DNA of 64,000 nt from Rhodoblastus sp963704565 (lineage in GTDB: Bacteria > Pseudomonadota > Alphaproteobacteria > Rhizobiales > Beijerinckiaceae). The stretch is from the NCBI GenBank assembly GCA_963704565.1, contig OY969917.1:62001-126000 (forward strand), read 5' to 3'. Both the position numbers and the translations under genes were made by a program. Under the pieces are notes generated by a model that was not told the DNA's origin, made no database searches, and was given only the letters and a program-made list of their open reading frames with translations. Every line of letters begins with the position of its first letter. Position 1 is the first letter of the stretch. This document shows positions 28,357 through 36,147 of the stretch, piece by piece.

Positions 28357-29424
28357 ATGGCCTCATGGAATCGTGTGGCGCCGGCGCTTCCGGGCGCGAC
28401 GCCGAAGGACTTTCTGCTGAGCGGGCTCGGCGCCTTTTTCGGCATCGGCCTGTCGGGCCTGCTGGTGGCCTTGGGCGTCGCCAACTCCCAATCGCCCCTC
28501 ATCGTGGCGCCCATCGGCGCCTCCGCCGTTCTGGTCTTCGCCGTGCCCTCCAGCCCTTTGGCGCAGCCGTGGCCGGTGGTCGGCGGCAATATCATTTCCT
28601 GCCTGGTGGCGCTGGCGGCGATCCGGGTGGTTCCCAATCCCTATCTCGTCACGGCGGTCGCGGTCGGCGGGGCCATTATCGTCATGTCGATCATGCGCTG
28701 TCTGCATCCGCCAGGCGGCGCGGTGGCGCTGCTGACCGCTCTCGCCGCGCACCAGCCCACGCCGCCCGACATATTGTTCGCCTTTCTGCCGATCGGCGCC
28801 GATTCGCTGCTGCTGGTCATGGTCGGCCTGATCTTTCATCGCTTCTCGGGCCACAGCTATCCCCATATCCCCGCCGCGCCGCGCAGGAGCGCCCATGGGA
28901 CGGCGGACGCGCCGCCGCTGCGTCGCGCCGGACTCAACGCCCACGATTTCGACGCGGTGCTCGGCGACATGCACGAGAGCTTCGACATCGACCGCGAGGA
29001 TCTGGAGGAACTGATCTGGCGGCTGGAGGAGCGGGCCTTCGCGCGGACCAGGGGATCGCCGCGCTGCGCCGATATCATGTCGAAGGACATCGTCTCCATT
29101 CCCTATGACGCCACCGTGGCCGAGGCGCGCGAAACCATGCTGTCGCGCCATCTGCGCTGCCTGCCGGTGGTCAACCGGCTGGGGGTTTACGCCGGCATGG
29201 TCGAGGCGCGTCATCTGATCGAGGACGCGGCCCTGGTGGCGGCGGTGATGAATAATGCGCCGGTCGCCAAACCCAATTCGCCGGTGCTCGACTTCGCCGC
29301 CGATTTCGCCGGCGGCGGCGTTTATGAGCTGGTGGTGGTCGATCCCGATTATCGCATTCTCGGCATCATCACCCAGACCGACATGCTGGCCGTGATGCTG
29401 CGCGCGCAAAATCGCGCGGCGTGA
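28357..29424 (+). CDS. HPP-family membrane protein with C-terminal CBS pair
   Basis: 355 residues from ATG 28357 after a G-rich ribosome site; GTG 28306 is an alternative. Residues ~10-185 form four to five helices with the HPP signature CLHPPGGA near 116. Residues ~225-350 form two CBS motifs (IMSKDIVSIPYDATVAEA; ELVVVDPDYRILGIITQTDM). HPP proteins have been linked to nitrite transport in chloroplasts and cyanobacteria; the CBS pair suggests gating by adenine nucleotides (inference). It follows metH by 75 bases but has no evident link to methionine. Confidence 0.88.
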   Translation: MASWNRVAPALPGATPKDFLLSGLGAFFGIGLSGLLVALGVANSQSPLIVAPIGASAVLVFAVPSSPLAQPWPVVGGNIISCLVALAAIRVVPNPYLVTAVAVGGAIIVMSIMRCLHPPGGAVALLTALAAHQPTPPDILFAFLPIGADSLLLVMVGLIFHRFSGHSYPHIPAAPRRSAHGTADAPPLRRAGLNAHDFDAVLGDMHESFDIDREDLEELIWRLEERAFARTRGSPRCADIMSKDIVSIPYDATVAEARETMLSRHLRCLPVVNRLGVYAGMVEARHLIEDAALVAAVMNNAPVAKPNSPVLDFAADFAGGGVYELVVVDPDYRILGIITQTDMLAVMLRAQNRAA

Positions 29425-29433
29425 GTCGCCGAT

Positions 29434-29560
29434 CATACGGTTTCCGCAAGATTGCTTCGCAATCCGCGGAAACGCCATGGCGCGAAAATCCTCTATGTCG
29501 CGGGCGGATTTTCGCGCCAGCGGAATACAATTTCCGCATGGATCATGCGGAAATCGTATC
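29434..29560. repeat. 127-bp MITE-like element, copy 1 (three hairpins)
   Basis: Copy 1 of an element repeated at 60789-60915 with equal length. Hairpins: TTTCCGC..GCGGAAA around ATTGC/GCAAT; GGCGCGAAAATCC/GGATTTTCGCGCC; and ATTTCCGCAT/ATGCGGAAAT. The two ends match as inverted repeats (ATACGGTTTCCGCAAG versus ATACGATTTCCGCATG, 13-14 of 16). The first 95 bases are identical to copy 2. It fills the gap between the HPP gene and the amidase and ends inside the amidase stop codon. Confidence 0.9.
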
Positions 29561-30305
29561 AGGCCGGCAGGCTCCCGAGCAGATCCCGCAAAGTTTCGAC
29601 CGTCGAAAGGTCGGCGATCCCATCGACTTTCTCCGGCCGGAAATGGCGCTGGAAAGCGGCGACGGCGTCGCGGGTCGCCTCGTCGAAGATTCCGTTGGGC
29701 GTCACCTCATAACCATAGGCGGCGAGCATGGTTTGCAGCGCGGCGACCGACGGCCCCATCGCGCCTTGCCGGTAAACCGGGCCGGGTCGGATCGGCGCCG
29801 GCGCCGTCCAATGGCCGAGGCCCGCCCCATGCAGGCGGGCCCAGGGAAAAAATTCGCCGGGGTCTTTCTTTCTCGCGGGCGCGACATCCGAATGCGCGAG
29901 AACGCGCTGAGGGGGAATTTTCAGCCGTTGCGCAATGTCGCGGACCAGAGCGATGGCCGCGTCGATCTGCGCTTGCGGGTAGGGCGGGGCGCCGCCGTCA
30001 TGGCCGGGATTGACCAGTTCGATGCCGATGGAACGCGAATTGATGTCGGCCTCGCCGTCCCAGAAACTCGCGCCGGCGTGCCAGGCGCGGCGGGATTCGG
30101 GAACGAGCTGCCAGATTTTCCCGTCCTCCCAAACCACATAATGGCACGAGACGTGGGAATCCGCCGCGCAGAGCAAAGCGACCGCCGCGTCGCCGGTCGC
30201 CATGCCGGTATAATGCAGTACGATCGTGTCGGTAGGGGGTTTCTTGCGCTCGCCGTGATTCGGCGAGGGGTGGATTTTGTCGACCAGCGGGCTGTCGGGC
30301 GTCAT
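29559..30305 (-). CDS. amiD: AmiD/AmpD-type N-acetylmuramoyl-L-alanine amidase with peptidoglycan-binding domain
   Basis: 248 residues. Amidase_2 fold with the Zn ligands H31 (IVLHYTG), H138 (VLAHSDVAPARKKDPG) and D148, plus the catalytic-site E96 (IGIELVNPG). Residues ~180-245 are a PG_binding_1 helical domain (GPSVAALQTMLAAYGYEV). It cleaves the bond between MurNAc and the stem peptide. No clear signal peptide is seen, so it may be the cytoplasmic recycling form (AmpD-like) rather than the outer-membrane AmiD; the PG-binding domain favours AmiD. Its position just upstream of the dcw cluster fits wall recycling. Confidence 0.88.
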   Translation of the reverse strand: MTPDSPLVDKIHPSPNHGERKKPPTDTIVLHYTGMATGDAAVALLCAADSHVSCHYVVWEDGKIWQLVPESRRAWHAGASFWDGEADINSRSIGIELVNPGHDGGAPPYPQAQIDAAIALVRDIAQRLKIPPQRVLAHSDVAPARKKDPGEFFPWARLHGAGLGHWTAPAPIRPGPVYRQGAMGPSVAALQTMLAAYGYEVTPNGIFDEATRDAVAAFQRHFRPEKVDGIADLSTVETLRDLLGSLPA

Positions 30306-30320
30306 GGCTCTACGGAATCG

Positions 30321-30347
30321 AAAAGGCGGCCCCGACCGGGCCGCCTT
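30321..30347 (-). terminator. Terminator after the glycine-zipper lipoprotein gene
   Basis: Ten-base stem AAGGCGGCCC/GGGCCGCCTT with a 5-base loop, followed on the minus strand by TTTTCG. It separates the lipoprotein gene from the amidase gene on the same strand. Confidence 0.7.
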
Positions 30348-30368
30348 GGAGCGAATAAGTTATGCCGA

Positions 30369-30662
30369 TCAATACCAGGCGACGCAATGGCGGCCGCCGT
30401 AATCGTCATAGGTGAATTCGGCGCAGCGGCGGGGTGGCGGCGGCGGCGCGCTATTGGCGCCGATGATGCCGCCGGCCGCGGCGCCCAGAATGCCGCCGGC
30501 GATCGCGCCGCCGGCCCGGCCGGTCGCCAGGGCGCCGACGGTCGCGCCGGTCGCGCCGCCGATCAGCGCGCCATTGGTCGCGCGCTGTTCGGGCGTATAG
30601 CCGCAGCCGGCGAGGCCAAGGCCGGTCGCCAGCGCGAGAGATAATATCAGGCTCTTCTTCAT
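30369..30662 (-). CDS. Glycine-zipper outer-membrane lipoprotein
   Basis: 97 residues. Lipobox LAGC puts the lipidated Cys at residue 20. Residues ~30-70 are a glycine zipper (GALIGGATGATVGALATG and AGGAIAGGILGAAAGG) that would form a small packed membrane hairpin; then a Pro run and a C-terminal RCAEFTYDDYGGRHCVAWY with two Cys. The family resembles the YMGG/17-kDa antigen-like small lipoproteins; function unknown, likely envelope structure. Own terminator downstream. Confidence 0.82.
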   Translation of the reverse strand: MKKSLILSLALATGLGLAGCGYTPEQRATNGALIGGATGATVGALATGRAGGAIAGGILGAAAGGIIGANSAPPPPPRRCAEFTYDDYGGRHCVAWY

Positions 30663-30818
30663 GGATCGGGAAACTCCTCAGCGCGGCCGCGTGGGTTCAG
30701 GCCGCCATGCGAAATCCGCAGCGAAGGATGAACGGCCCCGGCTCGCCGCACAAGTGCAAAATTGCCACGATCCGTTTAACAATTCCTGCGCCGCTCCGCC
30801 GGCCGGCGCCGAAAAAGC

Positions 30819-30846
30819 TTGACGCCCCGCCCCCGGCTGTTATGCC
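30819..30846 (+). promoter_or_regulatory. rnpB promoter
   Basis: TTGACG (30819-30824) and TATGCC (30841-30846) with a 16-base spacer. The -10 ends 5 bases before the first paired base of RNase P RNA at 30852, the expected transcription start. Confidence 0.65.
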
Positions 30847-30851
30847 GGCAT

Positions 30852-31218
30852 GGCCAGTCGGCTGGATGGCCGCCGTCTTTCGGGACGGAGGAAAGTCCGG
30901 GCTCCACGGAGAAACGGCGCCGGATAACGTCCGGCGGGGGCGACCCCAGGGAAAGCGCCACAGAAAGCAAACCGCCTTTGGTTTTCCAAGGGTAAGGGTG
31001 AAAGGGTGCGGCAAGAGCGCACCGCGCGGGCGGCGACGTCGGCGGCATGGCAAGCCCCGCCGGGAGCAAAACCGAATAGGGACGACAGGGATTTCCCACC
31101 CTTCTCCGGGGTGTCGTCCGGGTTGGTCGCATGAGACGGCAGGCAACTGCCGCCCTAGATGAATGGCCATCGCGCGCCGCAAGGCGCCATACAGAACCCG
31201 GCTTACAGGCCGACTGGC
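30852..31218 (+). ncRNA. rnpB: RNase P RNA (type A)
   Basis: The catalytic RNA that matures tRNA 5' ends. Helix P1 is visible as GGCCAGTCGGC at the 5' end pairing with GCCGACTGGC at the 3' end. Conserved blocks are present in order: GAGGAAAGTCCGGGCTCCA (from about 30888), the AGGGTGAAAGGGTGCGG CCRs, GCAAGAGCGCACCG, AGATGAATGGCCATC and ACAGAACCCGGCTTACA near the 3' end. Length about 367 bases. It takes the place where mraZ usually begins the dcw cluster. Confidence 0.95.
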
Positions 31219-31427
31219 GCTTTATCGACGCGTAAATGGGTTCTTAACGCTAACGGTGTTTTAATCGGGCCAAATGCATTGTCCCCAAGCCCGTCGCCAT
31301 GCCGCATGCCCGCCGAACGCAAAAGCTTGTCCGCCCGGCGCCGACGCCCCGTCCGGCGCGCCGCGCCCTTTGGCCATTTGCGCGCCGCGCCCTTGGGCGT
31401 TTCGCCCGCCGCGCCGCGAGGCCGCGC

Positions 31428-32411
31428 ATGAATGACGCCCGGTCTCCCCATATTCCGGTGCTGGCGGCCGAGGCCATCGACGCCTTGGCGATCGTTCCCG
31501 GCGGCCTTTATCTCGACGGCACTTTCGGCGCCGGCGGCTACAGCCGGCTGATTCTCGCGGCGGGCGGAAGGGTTCTCGCGCTCGACCGCGACCCGAGCGC
31601 CATCCGCAATGGCGCGGAACTGGTCGCGGCGAGCGGCGGCCGGCTGATGCTGGCGCAGACCCGCTTCTCGACGATGGAAAGGGCGGCGCGCGAAAAGGGG
31701 CTCGGGCCCTTCGACGGGATCGTCCTCGACATCGGCGTGTCGTCGATGCAGTTCGACGAGCCGGAGCGCGGCTTTTCCTTTCGTTTTGACGGGCCGCTCG
31801 ACATGCGCATGGAAAAGGCGGGAAGCAGCGCCGCCGATCTGGTCAACGAGTTGGAGCAAGGCCCGCTCGCCGACCTGATCTATCAGTATGGCGAGGAGCG
31901 CGCCTCGCGCCGCATCGCCCGCGCCATCGTCGCCGAACGCGCCAAGGCGCCGATCCTGACCACGGCCGCGCTGGCCCAGATCGTCGCCCGCGCCAATCCC
32001 GGCCGCCCCAACGAAATCCATCCGGCGACGCGGACCTTTCAGGCCTTGCGCATCGCGGTCAACGAGGAGCTGGACGAGCTGACCCGCGCGCTTGCCGCCG
32101 CCGAGCGCCTGCTGCGCCCGGGCGGGCGGCTCGCGGTGGTGACCTTCCATTCGCTGGAAGACCGCATCGTCAAACAATTCTTCGCCACGCGCACGGGGCG
32201 CGGCCGCGCCCCGTCGCGCCTGCTGCCGGGCGAGATCGCGCCGCCGCCGCCGACCTTCCGGCTGCTCGCGCCGCAGCCGGTCGCGCCCGGCGCGGCGGAA
32301 TGCGCCCGCAACCCGCGCGCCCGCTCGGCCAAATTGCGCTGGGCCGAAAGAATCAACACGAACGCTCCCCTTCTCCCCTTGCGGGAGAAGGTGGCGCGAA
32401 GCGCCGGATGA
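31428..32411 (+). CDS. rsmH: 16S rRNA m4C1402 methyltransferase RsmH (MraW)
   Basis: 327 residues from ATG 31428 (MNDARSPHIPVLAAEAI, the family start); the frame is open 43 codons up through a low-complexity GC-rich stretch. SAM motif YLDGTFGAGGYSR (~28-40), then DIGVSSMQFDEPERGFSF and NEIHPATRTFQALRI, VTFHSLEDRIVK. It methylates N4 of C1402 in 16S rRNA. First gene of the dcw cluster here. The last ~15 residues (NAPLLPLREKVARSAG) are encoded by a palindromic repeat rather than family sequence, and the stop codon lies in it. Confidence 0.96.
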   Translation: MNDARSPHIPVLAAEAIDALAIVPGGLYLDGTFGAGGYSRLILAAGGRVLALDRDPSAIRNGAELVAASGGRLMLAQTRFSTMERAAREKGLGPFDGIVLDIGVSSMQFDEPERGFSFRFDGPLDMRMEKAGSSAADLVNELEQGPLADLIYQYGEERASRRIARAIVAERAKAPILTTAALAQIVARANPGRPNEIHPATRTFQALRIAVNEELDELTRALAAAERLLRPGGRLAVVTFHSLEDRIVKQFFATRTGRGRAPSRLLPGEIAPPPPTFRLLAPQPVAPGAAECARNPRARSAKLRWAERINTNAPLLPLREKVARSAG

Positions 32412-32420
32412 GGGGGAGCC
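32366..32420. repeat. Palindromic repeat across the rsmH 3' end
   Basis: CTCCCCTTCTCCCCttgcGGGAGAAGG is followed by TGGCGCGAAGCGCCGGATGAGGGGGAG, so both an inner hairpin and outer CTCCCC/GGGGAG arms are present. The repeat encodes the rsmH C-terminus and stop and ends just before the ftsL ribosome site. Confidence 0.75.
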
Positions 32421-32426
32421 GTTGAC

Positions 32427-32807
32427 ATGCTGCGCCTGATGAATGTCATCGCGGTCGTCGTCCTGATCGGCTCGGCGGTCTATGCCTATACGATCAAATA
32501 TTCGACGCTCTATCAGGTCGAGAAACTCAACCGGCTGAAGCACGAATTGCAGTCCGAGACCGACGGCCTCGCCATGGCGCGCGCGGAATGGGCCCATGTC
32601 GCCGCGCCGGTGCGGATTCAGGCGCTCGCGGATCAATATCTCGGCGGGCAGGTGATGCAATTGTCGCAGATCGCGAGCCTGTCCAGCCTGCCGGCCAAGG
32701 CTCCGGCGAGCGACGCCATCGGCAATGAGCTGAAGGACCTCGGGCTTGGCGCGGCCAATGGTCCGGCCACGCCGGGCGCGTCGGCGTCGTCACGGACGGG
32801 GAGATAA
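32427..32807 (+). CDS. ftsL: Cell division protein FtsL
   Basis: 126 residues: a single helix (about 5-22, MNVIAVVVLIGSAVYAY), a leucine-zipper-like coiled coil (about 28-60) and a short periplasmic tail rich in Ala/Ser. This is the alphaproteobacterial FtsL topology. FtsL joins FtsB/FtsQ and activates FtsW-FtsI in the divisome. It stands between rsmH and ftsI as in all dcw clusters; identity rests as much on that as on sequence, since FtsL is poorly conserved. Confidence 0.85.
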   Translation: MLRLMNVIAVVVLIGSAVYAYTIKYSTLYQVEKLNRLKHELQSETDGLAMARAEWAHVAAPVRIQALADQYLGGQVMQLSQIASLSSLPAKAPASDAIGNELKDLGLGAANGPATPGASASSRTGR

Positions 32808-32809
32808 TC

Positions 32810-34690
32810 ATGGCTGGGGCGACCGCGCGGATCGAACCGGCATTCGAGCCGGACCATGACGCGCCGGCGCCTGTGGCGCCGGAAGATGCGGCGCCGGCCT
32901 TCGCGCCGGCGCCGCCGCGCCAAGTTGCGCCGCCTGCCGCGCCGCTGCGCCGCCGCTTCGACTTTAAAAAGGCGCTGCTTGCGATCTTCGGAACCCATCT
33001 GTCGAAGAGCGGCTTCCGCATCCGCCTGACAGCGGCGGCTTTTGGCGCGCTTTATCTGCTCTTCGTCGGACGCCTCGCTTATCTGGGGACCAAGCCGAAC
33101 CCCGATTCCCTGCGTCGCGAGGCGTCGCAGGCGGTTTCCGCCGCGCGGCCGGAAATCGTCGATCGCAACGGCCAGTTGCTGGCGATGGACGTCAAGGTGA
33201 TGTCGGTCTTCGCCGATCCGCGCGAGATCATCGACAAGGACGAGGCGACCGAAGAAATCACCGCCATCCTGCCGGACCTCAACGCCCACGACCTCCGCGC
33301 GCGGCTTGGCGCCAAAAAAGGCTTCGTCTGGATCAAGCGCGACATTTCGCCCTCACAGCAGCAGGCGATCTTCCGCCTCGGCCTGCCGGGCGTCGGCTTC
33401 CTGCCGGAGAACAAGCGCGTCTATCCCAACGGCCCGCTCGCCGCCCATGTGCTCGGCTTCACCAATCCCGACAATCAGGGCATAGCGGGCATCGAGAAAT
33501 ATCTCGACGGCCAGGGCCTTTCCGACCTTCACGACGCCGGCTTCAAGCTCACGCAGGACAATCTCGCGCCCGTCGCTCTTTCTCTCGACATGCGCGCCAC
33601 CCACGCCGTGCGCGACGAACTCGTCCAGGCGATGCAGCGCTTTTCCGCCAAGGCGGCCGCGGCCGCGATCATCGATGTCAATACCGGCGAGGTTGTCGCC
33701 GCGGAATCCCTGCCCGATTACGACCCCGCCAATCCGGTGGACGCGCTCAAGCCCGACGCGATCAACCAGCTCACCGTCGGCGTCCATGAAATGGGCTCGA
33801 CCTTCAAGGCGCTGACCCTCGCCATGGCGCTGGAATCGGGCAAGGCGACGCTCAACACGCGCGTCGACGTCAGCAGTCCGCTGCGCGCCGGCCATAGTTA
33901 CATCCACGATTTCGAGCCGCAGCATCGCGCTCTGTCGCTGCCGGAAATCTTCACTTATTCGTCCAATATCGGCTCGGCCAAACTGGCCATGGCGGTGGGG
34001 GTCGAAGGCCACCAGGCCTTTCTGCGCAAGATGGGCCAGCTTACCCGCATGCGCACCGAACTGCCGGAAAATTCCGCGCCCATCCTGCCGCGGCGCTGGA
34101 GCGAGGTCTCGACCATGACCATCGCCTTCGGCCATGGTCTGGCGGTCGCGCCGCTCCAGGCGATGATGGCGGTCGCGGCCCTGGTCAATGGCGGCTATCT
34201 GATCAAGCCGACCTTCCTCAAGCGGCCGGAAGGTTTCGACAAGACCGGCGCGCCGCATGTCGTCAGCGAAAAGACCTCCGAATCGCTGCGCTATATCCTG
34301 CGCCTCAACGCCATCGTCGGCACGGCGAAAAAAGCCAATATTCCGGGCTATTTCGTCGGCGGCAAGACCGGCACGGCGGACAAGGTGGTCAATGGGCGTT
34401 ACGCCAAGCACAAGGTTTTCACCACGTTCATGGCGGTCGTGCCGGCCGACAAGCCGCGCTATCTGTTCATGACGGTGATGGACGAGCCGAAGGGCCTGAA
34501 ACAGGACGGCGGCTGGGACACCGCCGCCTATAATTCCGGCTACGTCACCGGCAGGCTGATCGAGCGCGTCACGCCGCTGCTCGGCCTCGCCCCGCGCCTC
34601 AATCTGCCGACCGAGCCCTTCCCCCTGCTGGCGCGCATGGGCTATGGCTTCGCCAACGCCCCGCCGATCACGGGGCCGGGAGACCATTGA
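32810..34690 (+). CDS. ftsI: Peptidoglycan D,D-transpeptidase FtsI (PBP3)
   Basis: 626 residues. Ala/Pro-rich cytoplasmic tail (~60), one helix (about 70-90, AAAFGALYLLFVGRLAYL), PBP dimerisation domain, and transpeptidase domain with the catalytic S330-T-F-K333, the SSN motif near 385 and KTGTAD near 520. It cross-links septal peptidoglycan with FtsW. Starts 3 bases after ftsL; its stop overlaps the murE start (TGATG). Confidence 0.96.
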   Translation: MAGATARIEPAFEPDHDAPAPVAPEDAAPAFAPAPPRQVAPPAAPLRRRFDFKKALLAIFGTHLSKSGFRIRLTAAAFGALYLLFVGRLAYLGTKPNPDSLRREASQAVSAARPEIVDRNGQLLAMDVKVMSVFADPREIIDKDEATEEITAILPDLNAHDLRARLGAKKGFVWIKRDISPSQQQAIFRLGLPGVGFLPENKRVYPNGPLAAHVLGFTNPDNQGIAGIEKYLDGQGLSDLHDAGFKLTQDNLAPVALSLDMRATHAVRDELVQAMQRFSAKAAAAAIIDVNTGEVVAAESLPDYDPANPVDALKPDAINQLTVGVHEMGSTFKALTLAMALESGKATLNTRVDVSSPLRAGHSYIHDFEPQHRALSLPEIFTYSSNIGSAKLAMAVGVEGHQAFLRKMGQLTRMRTELPENSAPILPRRWSEVSTMTIAFGHGLAVAPLQAMMAVAALVNGGYLIKPTFLKRPEGFDKTGAPHVVSEKTSESLRYILRLNAIVGTAKKANIPGYFVGGKTGTADKVVNGRYAKHKVFTTFMAVVPADKPRYLFMTVMDEPKGLKQDGGWDTAAYNSGYVTGRLIERVTPLLGLAPRLNLPTEPFPLLARMGYGFANAPPITGPGDH

Positions 34691-36147
34691 TGCGCCTCGC
34701 CGAACTGCTGCCCGACGCCCCTTCGACCTGGCGCGGCCTCGACGTGACCGGCGTGACGGCGGACAGCCGCGCCGTCGCGCCCGGCGCGCTGTTCTTCGCG
34801 CTGGCCGGCGCCAGAGCGGATGGCATGCAGTTCGCCGCCCAGGCTTTGCAAGCCGGGGCCGCGGCGGTGGTCGGCGAAAGAGCCTTGCCGCCCGCTTTGG
34901 CCGGCGCGCCCTACATCCAGGTCGTGGATGCGCGGAAGAGCCTGTCGCTGGCGGCGGCGGCGCTGTTTCCCCGCCAGCCGGAAAAAATCGTCGCGGTCAC
35001 CGGCACCTCCGGCAAGACCTCGGTCGCCGATTTCACCCGCCAAATTTTCGCCTTTTGCGGTTTCGCGGCGGCCTCGCTCGGCACGATCGGCGTGGTCAAG
35101 CCGGGCGGCGCGGTTTACGGCGCGCTGACCACGCCCGACCCGGTGACCTTGCACCGGACCCTCGACGCCCTGGCGGGCGAGGGCGTGACCCATCTGGCGA
35201 TGGAGGCCTCCTCGCATGGCCTCGACCAGCGCCGGCTCGACGGCGTGCGCCTGACGGCGGCGGGCTTCACCAATCTGTCGCGCGACCATCTCGATTATCA
35301 CGCCGATCTCGACGATTATCTCGCCGCCAAGCTGCGGCTGTTCACGGATTTGCTGAAACCCGGCCAGACGGCGGTGGTCGCCGCCGACGGCGACCATGCC
35401 GGGCGGGTGATCGAGGCCTGCCGCGCCCATGGCCTGGACCTGTTCACAGTCGGCGCCAAGGGCGAACATTTGCGCCTTAAGGCGGCGTGCGCGGAAAATT
35501 TCGCGCTGCGGCTCGATCTGGTTTTTCAGGGCCGCGACATCGCCGTCAGATTGCCGCTCGCCGGCCTGTTCCAGGCGGAAAACGCCTTGGTCGCGGCGGG
35601 GCTCGCGCTGGCCGCCGGGGCGCCGCCGGAAAAGGTCTTCGCCGCGCTCGAAATTCTGCGCGGCGCGCCGGGGCGGCTGGAGCGCGTCGGCGACCGTGAC
35701 GGGGCGCCGGTCTTCGTCGATTACGCCCACAAGCCCGACGCGCTGGACAAGGCGCTCGCCGCCTTGCGGCCTTTCGCCAAAAGGCGGCTTGTCGTCGTCT
35801 TCGGCTGCGGCGGCGACCGCGACGCGGGCAAGCGCCCGATCATGGGCGAGATCGCCGCGCGCGGCGCCGACATCGTCATCGTCACCGACGACAATCCGCG
35901 CGGCGAGGAGCCGGCGTCGATCCGGGCGCAAATTCTCGCCGCCGCGCCGGGCGCACAGGAGATCGGCGACCGCGCGCAGGCCATTCGCGCCGGCGTCGCG
36001 CTGCTCGGCGCGGGCGACCTGCTGCTCATCGCCGGCAAGGGCCATGAAGCCGGGCAGATCGTCGGCAAGAACGTGCTGCCGTTTTCCGATCAGGACGAGG
36101 CGCGCGCCGCTCTCCAAGAAATTTCCTCAGGAGGGCTTTCCGCATGA
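34690..36147 (+). CDS. murE: UDP-MurNAc-tripeptide synthetase (meso-DAP adding)
   Basis: 485 residues. Mur ligase with ATP loop GTSGKTS (~107), central domain with HLAMEASSHGLDQ, and the C-terminal TDDNPRGEEP; the DNPR motif marks meso-diaminopimelate as the added amino acid. Cytoplasmic third ligation of the stem peptide. ATG overlaps the ftsI stop; a TTG directly before it is possible. ATGA overlap with murF. Confidence 0.96.
   Translation: MRLAELLPDAPSTWRGLDVTGVTADSRAVAPGALFFALAGARADGMQFAAQALQAGAAAVVGERALPPALAGAPYIQVVDARKSLSLAAAALFPRQPEKIVAVTGTSGKTSVADFTRQIFAFCGFAAASLGTIGVVKPGGAVYGALTTPDPVTLHRTLDALAGEGVTHLAMEASSHGLDQRRLDGVRLTAAGFTNLSRDHLDYHADLDDYLAAKLRLFTDLLKPGQTAVVAADGDHAGRVIEACRAHGLDLFTVGAKGEHLRLKAACAENFALRLDLVFQGRDIAVRLPLAGLFQAENALVAAGLALAAGAPPEKVFAALEILRGAPGRLERVGDRDGAPVFVDYAHKPDALDKALAALRPFAKRRLVVVFGCGGDRDAGKRPIMGEIAARGADIVIVTDDNPRGEEPASIRAQILAAAPGAQEIGDRAQAIRAGVALLGAGDLLLIAGKGHEAGQIVGKNVLPFSDQDEARAALQEISSGGLSA

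Noticed and set aside
29421..30644. A 400-codon plus-strand frame over the amidase and lipoprotein genes
   Set aside because: It runs antisense to two recognised genes and through a terminator hairpin and has no family motif.
31299..31427. N-terminal 43-codon extension of RsmH
   Set aside because: It is Arg/Ala/Pro low complexity with imperfect direct repeats and absent from the family; MNDARSPHIPVL is the usual start.
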